NCBI RefSeq assembly: GCF_003634015.1
Contig: NZ_RBII01000002.1
Location: 957,597 to 1,021,596 of the forward strand
Source: Litorimonas taeanensis
Lineage (GTDB): Bacteria; Pseudomonadota; Alphaproteobacteria; Caulobacterales; Maricaulaceae
DNA length: 64,000 bases
Direction of reading: 5' to 3'
Position numbers and translations under genes: made by a program. Of this stretch, positions 25,686 to 33,301 are shown in pieces (position 1 is the first letter of the stretch; each line of letters opens with the position of its first letter). The notes below the pieces were generated by a model. That model ran no database searches and had not been told where the DNA came from. It worked only from the letters and a program-made list of their open reading frames with translations.

Positions 25686-27341
25686 ATGACAAAACAAAGA
25701 TCAGATGGTGTTAAAACTGATACCTGGGATAATGTTGAAGGCACCCTTCATTCAAAATTATCCTCTGCGGATGCATGGCAGATGGCTCAGAATCTAGGGT
25801 TTTTTGTTTCAGAAAAAAAAGGAAGCATGTCACCGCAAAAATTTATCAGACGTATTTTTGAGTCTGCGTATGGTGACCTAGCGGAGTCAAAAATAAAAAA
25901 TAGAAAGCGTTGGGTCGTCTTACCTGAGGAAGTCAAGGGGCGCACAGTCCGAGATCTGAAAAACAACGACTTAGCTAAGTCAGGAGGTGATTTTAAGCGA
26001 CTTGCGCAATCACTGGGATTATCGCGAGTGGACTCTTTAGCTATGTTGGTCAAAGAAACGACCCTAGAGCCCGCTTATCTAAAAGTAGCCATTTTAGAAA
26101 ACTCTGGCTTCAATTTGGTAGAAAATCTTTGCGCATCCATATCGAAAAAATATAACTTAGTTGATTATTATAAAACCCTTGTAACTTATGGCGTAAGTTG
26201 GAAGCATTTAGACCCTACTGCTACTGATGAGGAAACCATTCAACGCGCACTTCCTCGCATCAACATTGATGATGACGTTAAACTTAAGTCATATGAAAAA
26301 GGAGAGCTAGCACAGGTAAATAAATATGGGTGGCCTGTAGGGTTTTCACTTTCCGGTAATAAGAATAATTACGATAGCTTAGAAGAGCATTTATCTTTTA
26401 AATACTCCATGAATGATTCTGACCTGATAGTTCTAGCGCCGACTGTTTTTTTAGGAAATTTATTTTTACCAAATCCCATCTTTAAGGTTCAGTATCCTAA
26501 AGAGGTTGGGTTAAAAAATTGGGAGATGGAAGAGCCTGCGTCTTGGACTGAATTTTCAGATAGTTTGAAAACCCAATTTAGTCACTTTCCTTTTTTTGAA
26601 GAGCCATCGGAAGGAATAAAAATATATGACCATGATTTTAAATATGAGCATTGTAGAAAAGAGTATGAAGGCTGGTCCAAACTTATAAAACAGCAAGCTA
26701 GCGACATGAAAATTAGCTTTGCAGCGGGATATTCGTTTCACCGAGTGTATATGAGTTTATTACCGAGCGCTGATGGTTCTGAGGTCATACCGCATATCAT
26801 CATTTCGGGTGACCACACGATTGGTGGAACTTATTATTCTGCCTTTCTACCGGAAAAAATTAAGTCTTATTCCTTCAATGGTAATCGTGACATTCAATTT
26901 GTGGATCACGGTCGTATTGGTTTTTTTGCTCTCTACGATGAAGCCGAATGGGAGAATGATTTTTCGAAATTTTCACCGCTTATTCAGACCGCTTTTCCTT
27001 TAAAGTCACGCTCAGCGAATAGTCTGTTCGCTCATCGTTGTGATAAAAGCGGAAGCTGGCTGAAAGAAGTTGAGGTCAGTGATTTGTATGATAATTATAA
27101 TCCGGTATTTCACCCAAGCTTTCAATATTCGGAGGAGACGTTAGTCAATTCTGTTGAAGATAGCATAATTGGGAAGCTTCATCGTCATTTGTTGACAATA
27201 AAACCTGAAAATTGTGTTTTGGCTATCCTTGATGAGGAGGCAAAGTTGTTTACCGAAAACCTAAGTTATTTCTTGAAAGACATTCGCCAAAAAAACTCAG
27301 AAATAGAAGATAATTTAAAATCATACTTTGATAGAAAGTGA
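25686..27341 (+). CDS. Unknown protein, 551 aa
   Basis: I do not recognise this protein. It starts at the ATG 25686, with CAGGAGGT 8 bp upstream, rather than at 25662. Residues 20-130 are helical and basic and may contain a helix-turn-helix-like region (RLAQSLGLSRVDSLAML). The middle, residues about 220-420, is rich in aromatic residues and looks like a mixed alpha/beta or beta-rich domain. The C-terminus is a short coiled coil (LKDIRQKNSEIEDNLKSYF). No catalytic signature is evident. It is AT-rich (19 G+C in 26581-26640), unlike the chromosomal genes, so it was probably acquired. It shares an operon with the DUF4258-like gene, and a joint function is likely. Confidence 0.7.
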   Translation: MTKQRSDGVKTDTWDNVEGTLHSKLSSADAWQMAQNLGFFVSEKKGSMSPQKFIRRIFESAYGDLAESKIKNRKRWVVLPEEVKGRTVRDLKNNDLAKSGGDFKRLAQSLGLSRVDSLAMLVKETTLEPAYLKVAILENSGFNLVENLCASISKKYNLVDYYKTLVTYGVSWKHLDPTATDEETIQRALPRINIDDDVKLKSYEKGELAQVNKYGWPVGFSLSGNKNNYDSLEEHLSFKYSMNDSDLIVLAPTVFLGNLFLPNPIFKVQYPKEVGLKNWEMEEPASWTEFSDSLKTQFSHFPFFEEPSEGIKIYDHDFKYEHCRKEYEGWSKLIKQQASDMKISFAAGYSFHRVYMSLLPSADGSEVIPHIIISGDHTIGGTYYSAFLPEKIKSYSFNGNRDIQFVDHGRIGFFALYDEAEWENDFSKFSPLIQTAFPLKSRSANSLFAHRCDKSGSWLKEVEVSDLYDNYNPVFHPSFQYSEETLVNSVEDSIIGKLHRHLLTIKPENCVLAILDEEAKLFTENLSYFLKDIRQKNSEIEDNLKSYFDRK

Positions 27342-27552
27342 CTTATTTTAAATGTTAGAGCCTTATGACGTTCTGATATAATGAGGTGATTTTAAATTTA
27401 AAAGGCCTGATTGCGATTATGCTAAGATTAGCTAGGCGCTCAACATGAGGCGCCAAAGCGGCATTTTTGCAATAAGACGCGCTTCAACGCCTTCATTAGC
27501 GGGTCTGGTTTCATGTAAAAAACCGGACAGCATTAAGGGCTCAATGACGCCG
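27342..27552. other. Intergenic stretch, no gene
   Basis: Between the 551-aa gene and a minus-strand pseudogene. AT-rich at first; no coding potential or clear signal is seen. The short inverted segment around GCGCTCAACATGAGGCGCC (27435-27453) might fold weakly. Confidence 0.4.
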
Positions 27553-28113
27553 TTATAAAAGTGGTATAGCTTGTGCTGGTTTCCTGTAAGCGTTCAATTT
27601 ATCGGTCGGGCCGTAAAACTCTGTATGAAGTCTATCAAGTCTGGCAGGCGTGTCTGCTGCGCGATGTAAAACATTTATCCATATATCCCAATTGCCAACG
27701 GGACTGCTGCGCATACGGGAAAAGGCCAAATGATCGACTTCAAATAAGTAGGCCGGAATTATCATGTTATATAAAGCGCTTATGTTATTGCATAAGCTCT
27801 GGTCTATTCTCGTGAGCTTTAGAGTGCCTTTAAAATGGAGCACTAATTTATGATGACGCAAAAGTTCATGCACTATAATAACAGGTGGAAAATCATCGGC
27901 ATTCATGCCTGTTGAAACGGCGTAATACTCCTCAATATAATAATACGGTCAATCATATTACCGAGCTAGTGGGTCAACATATTTGCGCTTTAATCGTCCC
28001 GTTTGCGTCAGTTCTATGCCGTCCTTCTCTTTGCAATAATTTAGTGTGAGGTGGAGCGCCCGCGTAAGGGCCGAGTGCTTAAATGTGGCCTCGGCCGGGA
28101 TAATGGTATCCAA
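27553..28113 (-). pseudogene. Broken gene with two in-frame stops, plasmid/island family
   Basis: One frame of 187 codons can be read on the minus strand from TTG 28113 to 27553. It carries segments typical of a plasmid- or island-borne hypothetical family: AEATFKHSALTRALHLTLNY, GIELTQTGRLKRKYVDPL, then FPPVIIVHELLRHHKL, FKGTLKLTRIDQSL and GNWDIWINVLH. Two stops, TAA and TGA, interrupt it in ...PLAR*YD*PYYYIEEYY, where relatives keep an open frame, as I recall them. No frameshift is needed. The 3' part alone (27553-27906) is an open frame of 117 residues but lacks a plausible start signal. Function unknown. Confidence 0.6.
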
Positions 28114-28202
28114 ATTAAAAAGTTATGACTGTGCCATATGCGACGAATAGATAGAGTTCTCAGACTTTCAAAGTGTTTGTAAAGATCCGCTTGTTTTTTG
28201 GC

Positions 28203-28484
28203 TTATGGCTTTGGTATCTTTGTTTTGTTTTCATGCGTGAAAAACTCATACAGGTTGAATTTGAGAATTTTGGCGAGGTATTCATATTCCACCACATCAA
28301 CACGTCTTAGGCCGCTTTCCATGCGGGCGACGAAAGATTGATATTCGCCAAGCGCTTTAGCAAGTTCTGATTGGCTCAGTCCGGCGTCTTTGCGCTTTTG
28401 CGTTAGAAACGCGATAAGCGCTCTATGGCGTGATGTTCCTAATGTTTTACTCAAGTTACCCTCTGGACACATGTAGAGGGGCAT
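28203..28484 (-). CDS. XRE-family DNA-binding regulator
   Basis: A 93-residue protein made mainly of one Cro/C1-type helix-turn-helix domain (RHRALIAFLTQKRKDAG, then LSQSELAKALGEYQSFVARM). It lacks a C-terminal ligand domain. The ATG at 28484 gives the longest form. A TTG at 28454 (LSKTLGTSRHRAL), preceded by GAGGG, may be the true start. It is divergent from the GIY-YIG gene, and the gap holds three 9-bp sites at exact 16-bp spacing right above its start. It therefore probably regulates itself and the GIY-YIG gene, in the manner of restriction-modification controller proteins. That comparison is inference. Confidence 0.85.
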   Translation of the reverse strand: MPLYMCPEGNLSKTLGTSRHRALIAFLTQKRKDAGLSQSELAKALGEYQSFVARMESGLRRVDVVEYEYLAKILKFNLYEFFTHENKTKIPKP

Positions 28485-28485
28485 C

Positions 28486-28526
28486 AGGTAATCTGCTTTT
28501 TAGATTATCTTAAATTCAGATAATCT
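28486..28526. promoter_or_regulatory. Three operator sites with 16-bp period
   Basis: AGGTAATCT (28486-28494), AGATTATCT (28502-28510) and AGATAATCT (28518-28526) are three copies of AGRTWATCT. Each is itself a near-palindrome, and the starts are exactly 16 bp apart. The last two form a perfect 9-bp inverted repeat with a 7-bp spacer. Their place between the divergent XRE and GIY-YIG genes points to operators of the XRE protein. Confidence 0.7.
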
Positions 28527-28579
28527 ATGGATGGCTGTCTGTATCTTGCGTAAGAGCGTTTGTCTTGATATCGGTAGCT

Positions 28580-29434
28580 ATGGAGAGAACGTGGAATGAA
28601 GATTGGATCTTTGAAGGTTATGAAACCTTACTCAAAGCGCATCTGAAATCTATTTCATCTTATTACGTCTACGCGCTTTGCCGCCCAAGTGGCGAGCCTT
28701 TTTACATTGGAAAAGGTAAAGGATTGCGGGCTTTGAATCATATATCTGAGGCCAAGCAAGGTCCGCGATTATTTCAGAATAATCCACATAAAAATAACAT
28801 TATACGAAAGATACGCAGGAATGGTGAGGCTGTTTATTATAAACTTGCAGATATATTTGAAGGTGAAGATGCGTGCTTAGATTTCGAGCATAGATTAATT
28901 GAGCATTATAAACGATTTTGCGATGGCGGATGTCTAAGCAATCTAGATCCTGGTCGAGGCTCGGCGAGAGGGCCAGCGCCACTGTCCAAGGCCCGTCATG
29001 GAGCGACCTTATCAGGCGCGCCACAGAATAATCCGAAGCGAGCAATACTCAATCGTTTTTTACAAAGCATCGGAGGCGTTGAAAGCGTTCCCATTAAACC
29101 GTTTGGTCAGATAAAATTGCAACACTCAGTGCCGCATACACAAAATCGAAAACCGACAAAAAGGTCAGCTTATGCATTAATTGCAAGTGCATCTGCACAT
29201 GAACTTATCCTTGAAGAAGGCGTCGTAATACCAAGACACTTTGTTTTTGAAGGTGTTGAGGGGATTTTAGAGAATGGCGTATGTCGGGATATTTTGAAAT
29301 CGGGTATGGCTACATTAAATCCAGCCAAGCATCCCAAGGATGAACACTTTATATTAGCGGCAAAGCAGATTGAAATACTTGAGAGGCTCTACGGCGCTGA
29401 AAGATTATCCGAATTTGGGTTAGTGGTGGGGTAG
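28580..29434 (+). CDS. GIY-YIG nuclease-like protein
   Basis: A 284-residue protein from the ATG at 28580 (a longer form could start at TTG 28565). Near the N-terminus, SSYYVYALCRPSGEPFYIGK matches the GIY-YIG fold in its LEM3-like form (YVY ... FYIGKG), followed by an Arg (GLRALNHISEA) and a later Glu (DFEHRLIEHY). This is the metal-bound, one-nuclease DNA-cleavage fold. The C-terminal half (residues about 150-284) is of unknown type and may bind the target. The nuclease could cut DNA in defence or be a selfish element. It is controlled, by position, from the three-site operator shared with the XRE gene. Confidence 0.78.
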   Translation: MERTWNEDWIFEGYETLLKAHLKSISSYYVYALCRPSGEPFYIGKGKGLRALNHISEAKQGPRLFQNNPHKNNIIRKIRRNGEAVYYKLADIFEGEDACLDFEHRLIEHYKRFCDGGCLSNLDPGRGSARGPAPLSKARHGATLSGAPQNNPKRAILNRFLQSIGGVESVPIKPFGQIKLQHSVPHTQNRKPTKRSAYALIASASAHELILEEGVVIPRHFVFEGVEGILENGVCRDILKSGMATLNPAKHPKDEHFILAAKQIEILERLYGAERLSEFGLVVG

Positions 29435-29491
29435 AGTAGTTGGCTTCAAGTTGGTGCATCAACTATCATTTGGAGTAAAACAAGGAATAAA

Positions 29492-30169
29492 ATGAGCAAC
29501 ATATATAAACCCACGCGGGGAGCCGATGATTGGCGTGATTTTTTAGCTGACCCCATATTGCATTGGAAGACTGGGTATTCGGCCAAGTCGATGGCTTATG
29601 CTTGGGAAGAGAATGCAGGGATGCCGCCGCGTATCCAGCAGGCTTTAAGCTCGGCCTTTGAGGGCAAAATTGACCCATTAATCGTAATTCCGGAATATAA
29701 ATTTCCACTTCCGAGCGGCCGGACGCAAAGTCAAAATGATGCACTTGTATTGGCTTGAACTGGGAATCAAACTGCGGTTATTATGATAGAAGGAAACGTG
29801 GAAGAACCTTTTGGGGATCCGATTTCCATATTGTTTGACCCGGCGTCAAAAGGAAAGACTGAGCGACTGACTTATTTGACGAAAACACTGGGTCTATCCG
29901 AAAGTCCGCCTGTTCATTTATGCTATCAGCTCTTTCATAGAACGGCATCAGCGTTAATAGAGGTTGAAAGGTTCAAGGCGGATATGGCGATAATGCTGGT
30001 TCATAGTTTTTCCCAAACACATAAATGGTTTGGTGATTATGCGGCATTTGCAGATTTGATGCGATGTGATGGAGCCTATTTGGAAAATGTGATTAAGAGT
30101 GATTTAGCAACCGTAAAGACTCTTTATTTGGGATGGGTGACTGGGGATCTCGTATATCTAACGCGTTAG
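29492..30169 (+). pseudogene. DUF6946-type gene split by an in-frame TGA
   Basis: Two open frames, 29492-29758 (88 aa) and 29783-30169 (128 aa), are in the same frame and are separated only by TGA at 29756-29758 and a short link. Read together they make a 225-codon protein that begins SNIYKPTRGADDWRDFLADP and continues with VEEPFGDP, YQLFHRTASALIEVERF and LVHSFSQTHKWFGDY. I associate this with DUF6946 proteins. The family continues with Arg at the stop position as I recall it, so CGA-to-TGA is the likely change. An ATG at 29783 could restart translation. The function of the family is unknown. Confidence 0.65.
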
Positions 30170-30186
30170 AGAATATTGGACTTATT

Positions 30187-30816
30187 ATGAGAAAACCTGG
30201 ATCAGTAAAAAGCCTCACGGATTTAGGGCGTGTTCAATTATCTCCCTCATTCTTCATGCGGGACATGCTTTATTCGGAAATTGCAAACTTCCATGGACTT
30301 CCAAATATTCCCAACAACCCGGACCTCGCGATCGCTGCAGGCCGAAAACTTTGCACAGAGCTGCTGGAACCCTTACAAGCCAAATTTGGTAAGGTTTCGA
30401 TACGTTCAGCTTACAGAAGCCCAAGTGTAAATAAATTTGGGAATGAGAATAAATTAGCCTGTTCCCGCAATGAAATTACTTTAGCTGACCATATATGGGA
30501 CTATAGGGATAAAGAGGGGAATATGGGCGCAACCGCTACTGTGGTCGTGAATAGCTTCATTCCATATTATGAAAGAACGCAGGATTGGGAATCTATGGCG
30601 TGGTACATTCACGACAATTTACCCTATTCAGGATTGGAATTTTATCCGAAGCTAGGCGCTTTTAATATTAGATGGCGAGAGAATCCCGAAAAGCGAATTT
30701 ACAGTCGTTGCCCTCCACGTACGGGTTATCTGACAAAAGTTGGAATGAGTAATCATTCAGGAGATCATTCGCATCTGTATTCTCAAATGTTGTCTGAGGT
30801 TTGTAAAAAGCCATAA
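30187..30816 (+). CDS. Peptidase-M15-like protein
   Basis: A 209-residue protein that starts best at ATG 30187 (MRKPGSVKSLTDLGRVQLS); a longer form from 30133 is also open. The motif SIRSAYRSPSVNKFGNE near residues 78-94, then ADHIWD and a final GDHS, resembles the Zn-binding frame of the M15/DD-peptidase group (S-x-Y-R-x-P...H...D...H). Strict catalytic identity cannot be shown from sequence alone. A close family of unannotated proteins has the same N-terminus (LSPSFFMRDMLYSEIANFHG). It lies 17 bp downstream of the split DUF6946 gene, and both may be one transcript. It is likely a cytoplasmic protein, as no signal peptide is visible. Confidence 0.55.
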   Translation: MRKPGSVKSLTDLGRVQLSPSFFMRDMLYSEIANFHGLPNIPNNPDLAIAAGRKLCTELLEPLQAKFGKVSIRSAYRSPSVNKFGNENKLACSRNEITLADHIWDYRDKEGNMGATATVVVNSFIPYYERTQDWESMAWYIHDNLPYSGLEFYPKLGAFNIRWRENPEKRIYSRCPPRTGYLTKVGMSNHSGDHSHLYSQMLSEVCKKP

Positions 30817-31133
30817 GTTATTTGGTTGGGCGCCTCCCTGCGCTACCGCTTCGGGCTAGGCTGTTGTGAACCAAGCCCGCTTCGCGGTCTCGGCCATGCG
30901 GCGGCCATCCTTGACGCATCCCGCTACCCACGGGTCTATTTCAGGCGTCTGCTTCTCAGCAGACAATTCCGCATTCCGGCACAGGCTTACCCAGTGACTT
31001 TTGGAGAGAGCCACTGGGTCGATCACCCGCCGCTCATTCCAACGTATAGACGGAGATGACTCAGCGCGTGCTCTAAGCCGCGACGGCCTGCGGACCTACG
31101 CAGCCTTTGAACTGCATCCAAGGGCCGCTATGA
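30817..31133. other. G+C-rich remnant, no intact gene
   Basis: This stretch has a composition unlike the AT-rich genes on its left and is riddled with stops in every frame of useful length. The short codon run GRYDS (near 31123-31137), just before the trbI fragment, is typical of TrbI but in a shifted frame. It probably contains decayed plasmid or conjugation sequence. Confidence 0.45.
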
Positions 31134-31469
31134 CAGCGTGATAGCATACAGCTCGATAACTTGCCTGGCTCCGACGGCCAAGGTTTTGCGGGCCTGAAAG
31201 ACAAAGTGGATCGCCATACGTGGCAATTCATTAAAGGCGCGGCCTTATCATCTCTTCTCTCGGTAGGGTCTGAGCTTGCGAGTGATGACGGTGATCGTCT
31301 GACTCGCGCGTTGCAAAATGCGGGGCAGGACACGGCCAACATTGCAGGACAGCGAATTATTGACCGCAATCTGAATGTTCAACCGACCCTGCGCGTTCGG
31401 CAGGGCTGGCGGTTTAACGTCATCGTCTCCCGCGATCTTATTCTTAAACCTTATGGAGAAAGCCGATGA
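31134..31469 (+). pseudogene. trbI: 3' remnant of trbI (VirB10-like conjugation protein)
   Basis: An open frame, bounded upstream by TGA 31131, encodes the C-terminus of TrbI: IQLDNLPGSDGQGFAGLKDK, then VDRHTWQFIKGAALSSLLSVG, NIAGQRIIDRNLNVQPTLRV and VIVSRDLILKPYG. These are the periplasmic-channel residues of the VirB10/TrbI family. The N-terminal cytoplasmic and transmembrane parts, about three quarters of the protein, are missing. A GRYDS fragment in another frame just before it shows an internal deletion or frameshift. Its stop overlaps the DUF2274 start by four bases (ATGA), the usual order in trb operons. The remnant shows that the island descends from, or merged with, a conjugative element. 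Confidence 0.82.
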
Positions 31470-31690
31470 GCCAACCCAAAATCAAACTCGATAAGCTTCC
31501 TAATATGAAGCCCGTTAAACACACGATTACAGTGATGCCTGAACTAGAAGCGGATTTGAAGGCTTATGCCAAAGTCTATGAAAAGGCTTACGGCGAGAAA
31601 GTAGATATCACCGCCCTTATTCCGTCAATGCTTGCAGGATTTCTTGCCAGTGATGCCGGTTACAAGAAGGCCAAGCGTGAGCTGGCCTAA
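31466..31690 (+). CDS. DUF2274 protein, trb-operon associate
   Basis: A 74-residue protein with a DUF2274 pattern (IKLDKLPNMKPVKHTITVMP, then LIPSMLAGFLASD). DUF2274 genes follow trbI in many proteobacterial plasmids and integrative elements; the function is unknown. The ATG overlaps the trbI stop (ATGA) and so kept the operon order. It is intact, but its conjugation partners are lost. Confidence 0.88.
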   Translation: MSQPKIKLDKLPNMKPVKHTITVMPELEADLKAYAKVYEKAYGEKVDITALIPSMLAGFLASDAGYKKAKRELA

Positions 31691-31719
31691 TCCCCAAGAA
31701 GCCAGAGAAAGGAATTATT

Positions 31720-32043
31720 ATGGCAACCATTGGAACATTCAGCCCTACAAAAGCCGGAGGCTATGAGGGCACAATCACGACGTTAATGACAAGCCGCAAA
31801 GTTAGGTTTGTCCCCAACGACAAAAAGAAGACTGAGGCATCACCGGATTTCTTTGTGAAATCTGGTCGCTGTGACATCGGCGTGGCTTGGAATGAAACGT
31901 CCGATCCGCAAGATGACAGTGAACCTATGGACTATATCAGCGTCAAACTTGACGGGCCTGAAATGAATAAGCCAATCAATGCGGCATTGTTTGACCGCGA
32001 AGACGGCGCTGACTTGGTTTGGTCTCGTCCGAAGGCTCAATAG
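31720..32043 (+). CDS. DUF736 protein
   Basis: A 107-residue protein of the DUF736 family (GTFSPTKAGGYEGTITTL, then KVRFVPNDKK, SGRCDIGVAWNE and SVKLDGPEMNKPINAALF). DUF736 genes are almost always on plasmids and integrative elements of alphaproteobacteria, near conjugation and ParB-type genes. Its biochemical role is unknown. The ATG at 31720 has AGAAAGGA upstream. It probably shares a transcript with the DUF2274 gene 29 bp before it. The HigBA-type pair on the opposite strand ends 2 bp after it. Confidence 0.9.
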   Translation: MATIGTFSPTKAGGYEGTITTLMTSRKVRFVPNDKKKTEASPDFFVKSGRCDIGVAWNETSDPQDDSEPMDYISVKLDGPEMNKPINAALFDREDGADLVWSRPKAQ

Positions 32044-32045
32044 CC

Positions 32046-32327
32046 CTATACGAAACGCAATTCTGCGCGTTTCCCTAAGGCCCGCGCCAGCTTCTTAATT
32101 GTTGCTGGCGTGGGCCATTGACCGCTTTCGAGCCTTGAAACTTGGGCTTGCGTCATACCGGCTTTCTCGGCGAGTTCAGCTTGGGTAAGACCAGCCTCGG
32201 CGCGCGCTTTAATCATGGCGCTTGCCACAGCATATTCCGGAGTAAATTCATCATAAGCGACCTTGTTCTTGGGATCCGCCAAAAACTCTGATTTCATATC
32301 TTTGAAAGTGTGGGTCTGTGTACTCAT
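32046..32327 (-). CDS. higA: HigA-like antitoxin (XRE family)
   Basis: A 93-residue Cro/C1-type DNA-binding protein. The helix-turn-helix is GLTQAELAEKAGMTQAQVSR (residues about 46-65) followed by LESGQWPTPATIKKLARAL. It lies downstream of the toxin gene with a 4-base overlap (toxin stop and antitoxin start share 32324-32327). Toxin-first order is typical of HigBA pairs. It should neutralise the toxin and repress the promoter through the operator at 32650-32667. It may help keep the island in the cell; that is inference. Confidence 0.87.
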   Translation of the reverse strand: MSTQTHTFKDMKSEFLADPKNKVAYDEFTPEYAVASAMIKARAEAGLTQAELAEKAGMTQAQVSRLESGQWPTPATIKKLARALGKRAELRFV

Positions 32328-32650
32328 GGTTCAAATCCTTTCATGCGGTTTCTAGCTTTAATCAATTCCTGCTTAGGCGTTTTCTGCGACTTCTTTACAA
32401 AGGCAGAACAAACAACAATGCGTTTGCCGACGACTGTGAAATAGATAGCGCGTGCTATACCGCTTTTTCCTTTCATTTTCATTTCCCACAAGCCGCCTTC
32501 AAGATGACGCACATGCGGCATGCCCACTTGTTGTGGGCCGTGTTCAGTGAGCATGTCGCCAATTTGGAAGAAACGCGCTTGTAGGTCGCGAGGTAGTGAT
32601 TTAACTTCGCGCCTTGCAGCGGGTAGGGCTTCAATTGTCCACTTACTCAT
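32324..32650 (-). CDS. higB: HigB/RelE-family toxin
   Basis: A 108-residue protein of the phage-derived Gp49/HigB (RelE) group: residues 1-20 form the first helix pair (LPAARREVKSLPRDLQ), followed by HVRHLEGGLWEMKMKGKSGI and AIYFTVVGKRIVVCSAFVKK. The basic and aromatic residues fit a ribosome-dependent mRNA interferase. The start is ATG 32648-32650. It has no Shine-Dalgarno sequence, and the likely -10 ends 11 bases before it, so the message may be leaderless or nearly so. It overlaps the antitoxin gene downstream by 4 bases. It is the right-end cargo of the island. Confidence 0.88.
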   Translation of the reverse strand: MSKWTIEALPAARREVKSLPRDLQARFFQIGDMLTEHGPQQVGMPHVRHLEGGLWEMKMKGKSGIARAIYFTVVGKRIVVCSAFVKKSQKTPKQELIKARNRMKGFEP

Positions 32651-32690
32651 ATATCATATGTGATATAATGTAAAAGTGCCGTTTTGTCAA
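32650..32690 (-). promoter_or_regulatory. higBA promoter and palindromic operator
   Basis: On the minus strand, TTGACA (32685-32690), a 17-bp spacer and TATATC (32662-32667) form a good promoter. The dyad TATATCA-TATG-TGATATA (32650-32667) covers the -10 and ends on the first base of the start codon. A repressor bound here would block initiation, as expected for toxin-antitoxin autoregulation. Confidence 0.75.
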
Positions 32691-32737
32691 TTCATCTCTG
32701 ATGATGGACTGAATTCGATGTGTTTCGTTATTGACTA

Positions 32738-32764
32738 TTGAAACAATATTTAATATTGTTTCAA
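32738..32764. repeat. 12-bp perfect inverted repeat, likely operator
   Basis: TTGAAACAATAT and ATATTGTTTCAA separated by TTA. The dyad lies 29 bp upstream of the 90-aa gene start and 88 bp from the toxin start. It is AT-rich and long enough for a dimeric repressor. No poly-T follows. Confidence 0.65.
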
Positions 32765-32793
32765 TAATGAATATTGTAAAAAGGTAGGTTATC

Positions 32794-33066
32794 ATGATTT
32801 CAGGAATTGATGGCAGCAATTGCATTCTAGAATCTATGGCTAGAATCAGAGTTGAAAAAAAAATGATTGATAGGGCTAAAATCCTAGGGAGTAAGGGTGA
32901 TTATACAATTGAGTTTCATGGGTCATGTTCGGAATGGGAGGGGCAACAACTTGTTCTTTGCAGCTCACGAAACCCTTATGAACCACGATCATTTAAAAGT
33001 TTAGATGGAGCGGTATCTCAACTTTCTAGAATAGGCTTAGCTAGTCTATCTATCATAGTTGAATAA
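32794..33066 (+). CDS. Small protein of unknown function, 90 aa
   Basis: A 90-residue protein beginning MISGIDGSNCILESMARIRV. The ATG is preceded by AAAGGTAGG. It has an alternating polar/hydrophobic middle (DYTIEFHGSCSEWEGQQLVL) and a C-terminal amphipathic segment. No domain is recognised. The 12-bp dyad 29 bp upstream implies tight control. It is the last gene before the right attachment site, the position where recombination directionality factors or maintenance genes are often found. There is no direct support for such a role. Confidence 0.55.
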   Translation: MISGIDGSNCILESMARIRVEKKMIDRAKILGSKGDYTIEFHGSCSEWEGQQLVLCSSRNPYEPRSFKSLDGAVSQLSRIGLASLSIIVE

Positions 33067-33213
33067 AGGAAATTTCATATCCAGCGTGATTTCAAAATAC
33101 TCAATGGATGACGTTACTGATTCTCTGTGAAATTGGAGATTTCAATGGCTTTCTTGAGAAGTCTTACAGAGCTTTAATTTTAAAGAAATGCACCACGATA
33201 CTGTAGATATCAC

Positions 33214-33246
33214 CTGCAATTGGTCCCTATTTGGTCCCTTGAGTTT
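33214..33246. repeat. Right terminal direct repeat (putative integrase arm site)
   Basis: The right copy of the 33-bp repeat at 4275-4307, with 31 of 33 matches and the same orientation. It contains TTGGTCCCT twice with an 11-bp period and lies 55 bp inside the right core repeat. Confidence 0.7.
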
Positions 33247-33301
33247 TTCGGTTCAAAATGACAATTGTTAAAAATCGTCTAAGTTATTGATTTTACTGAG
33301 A

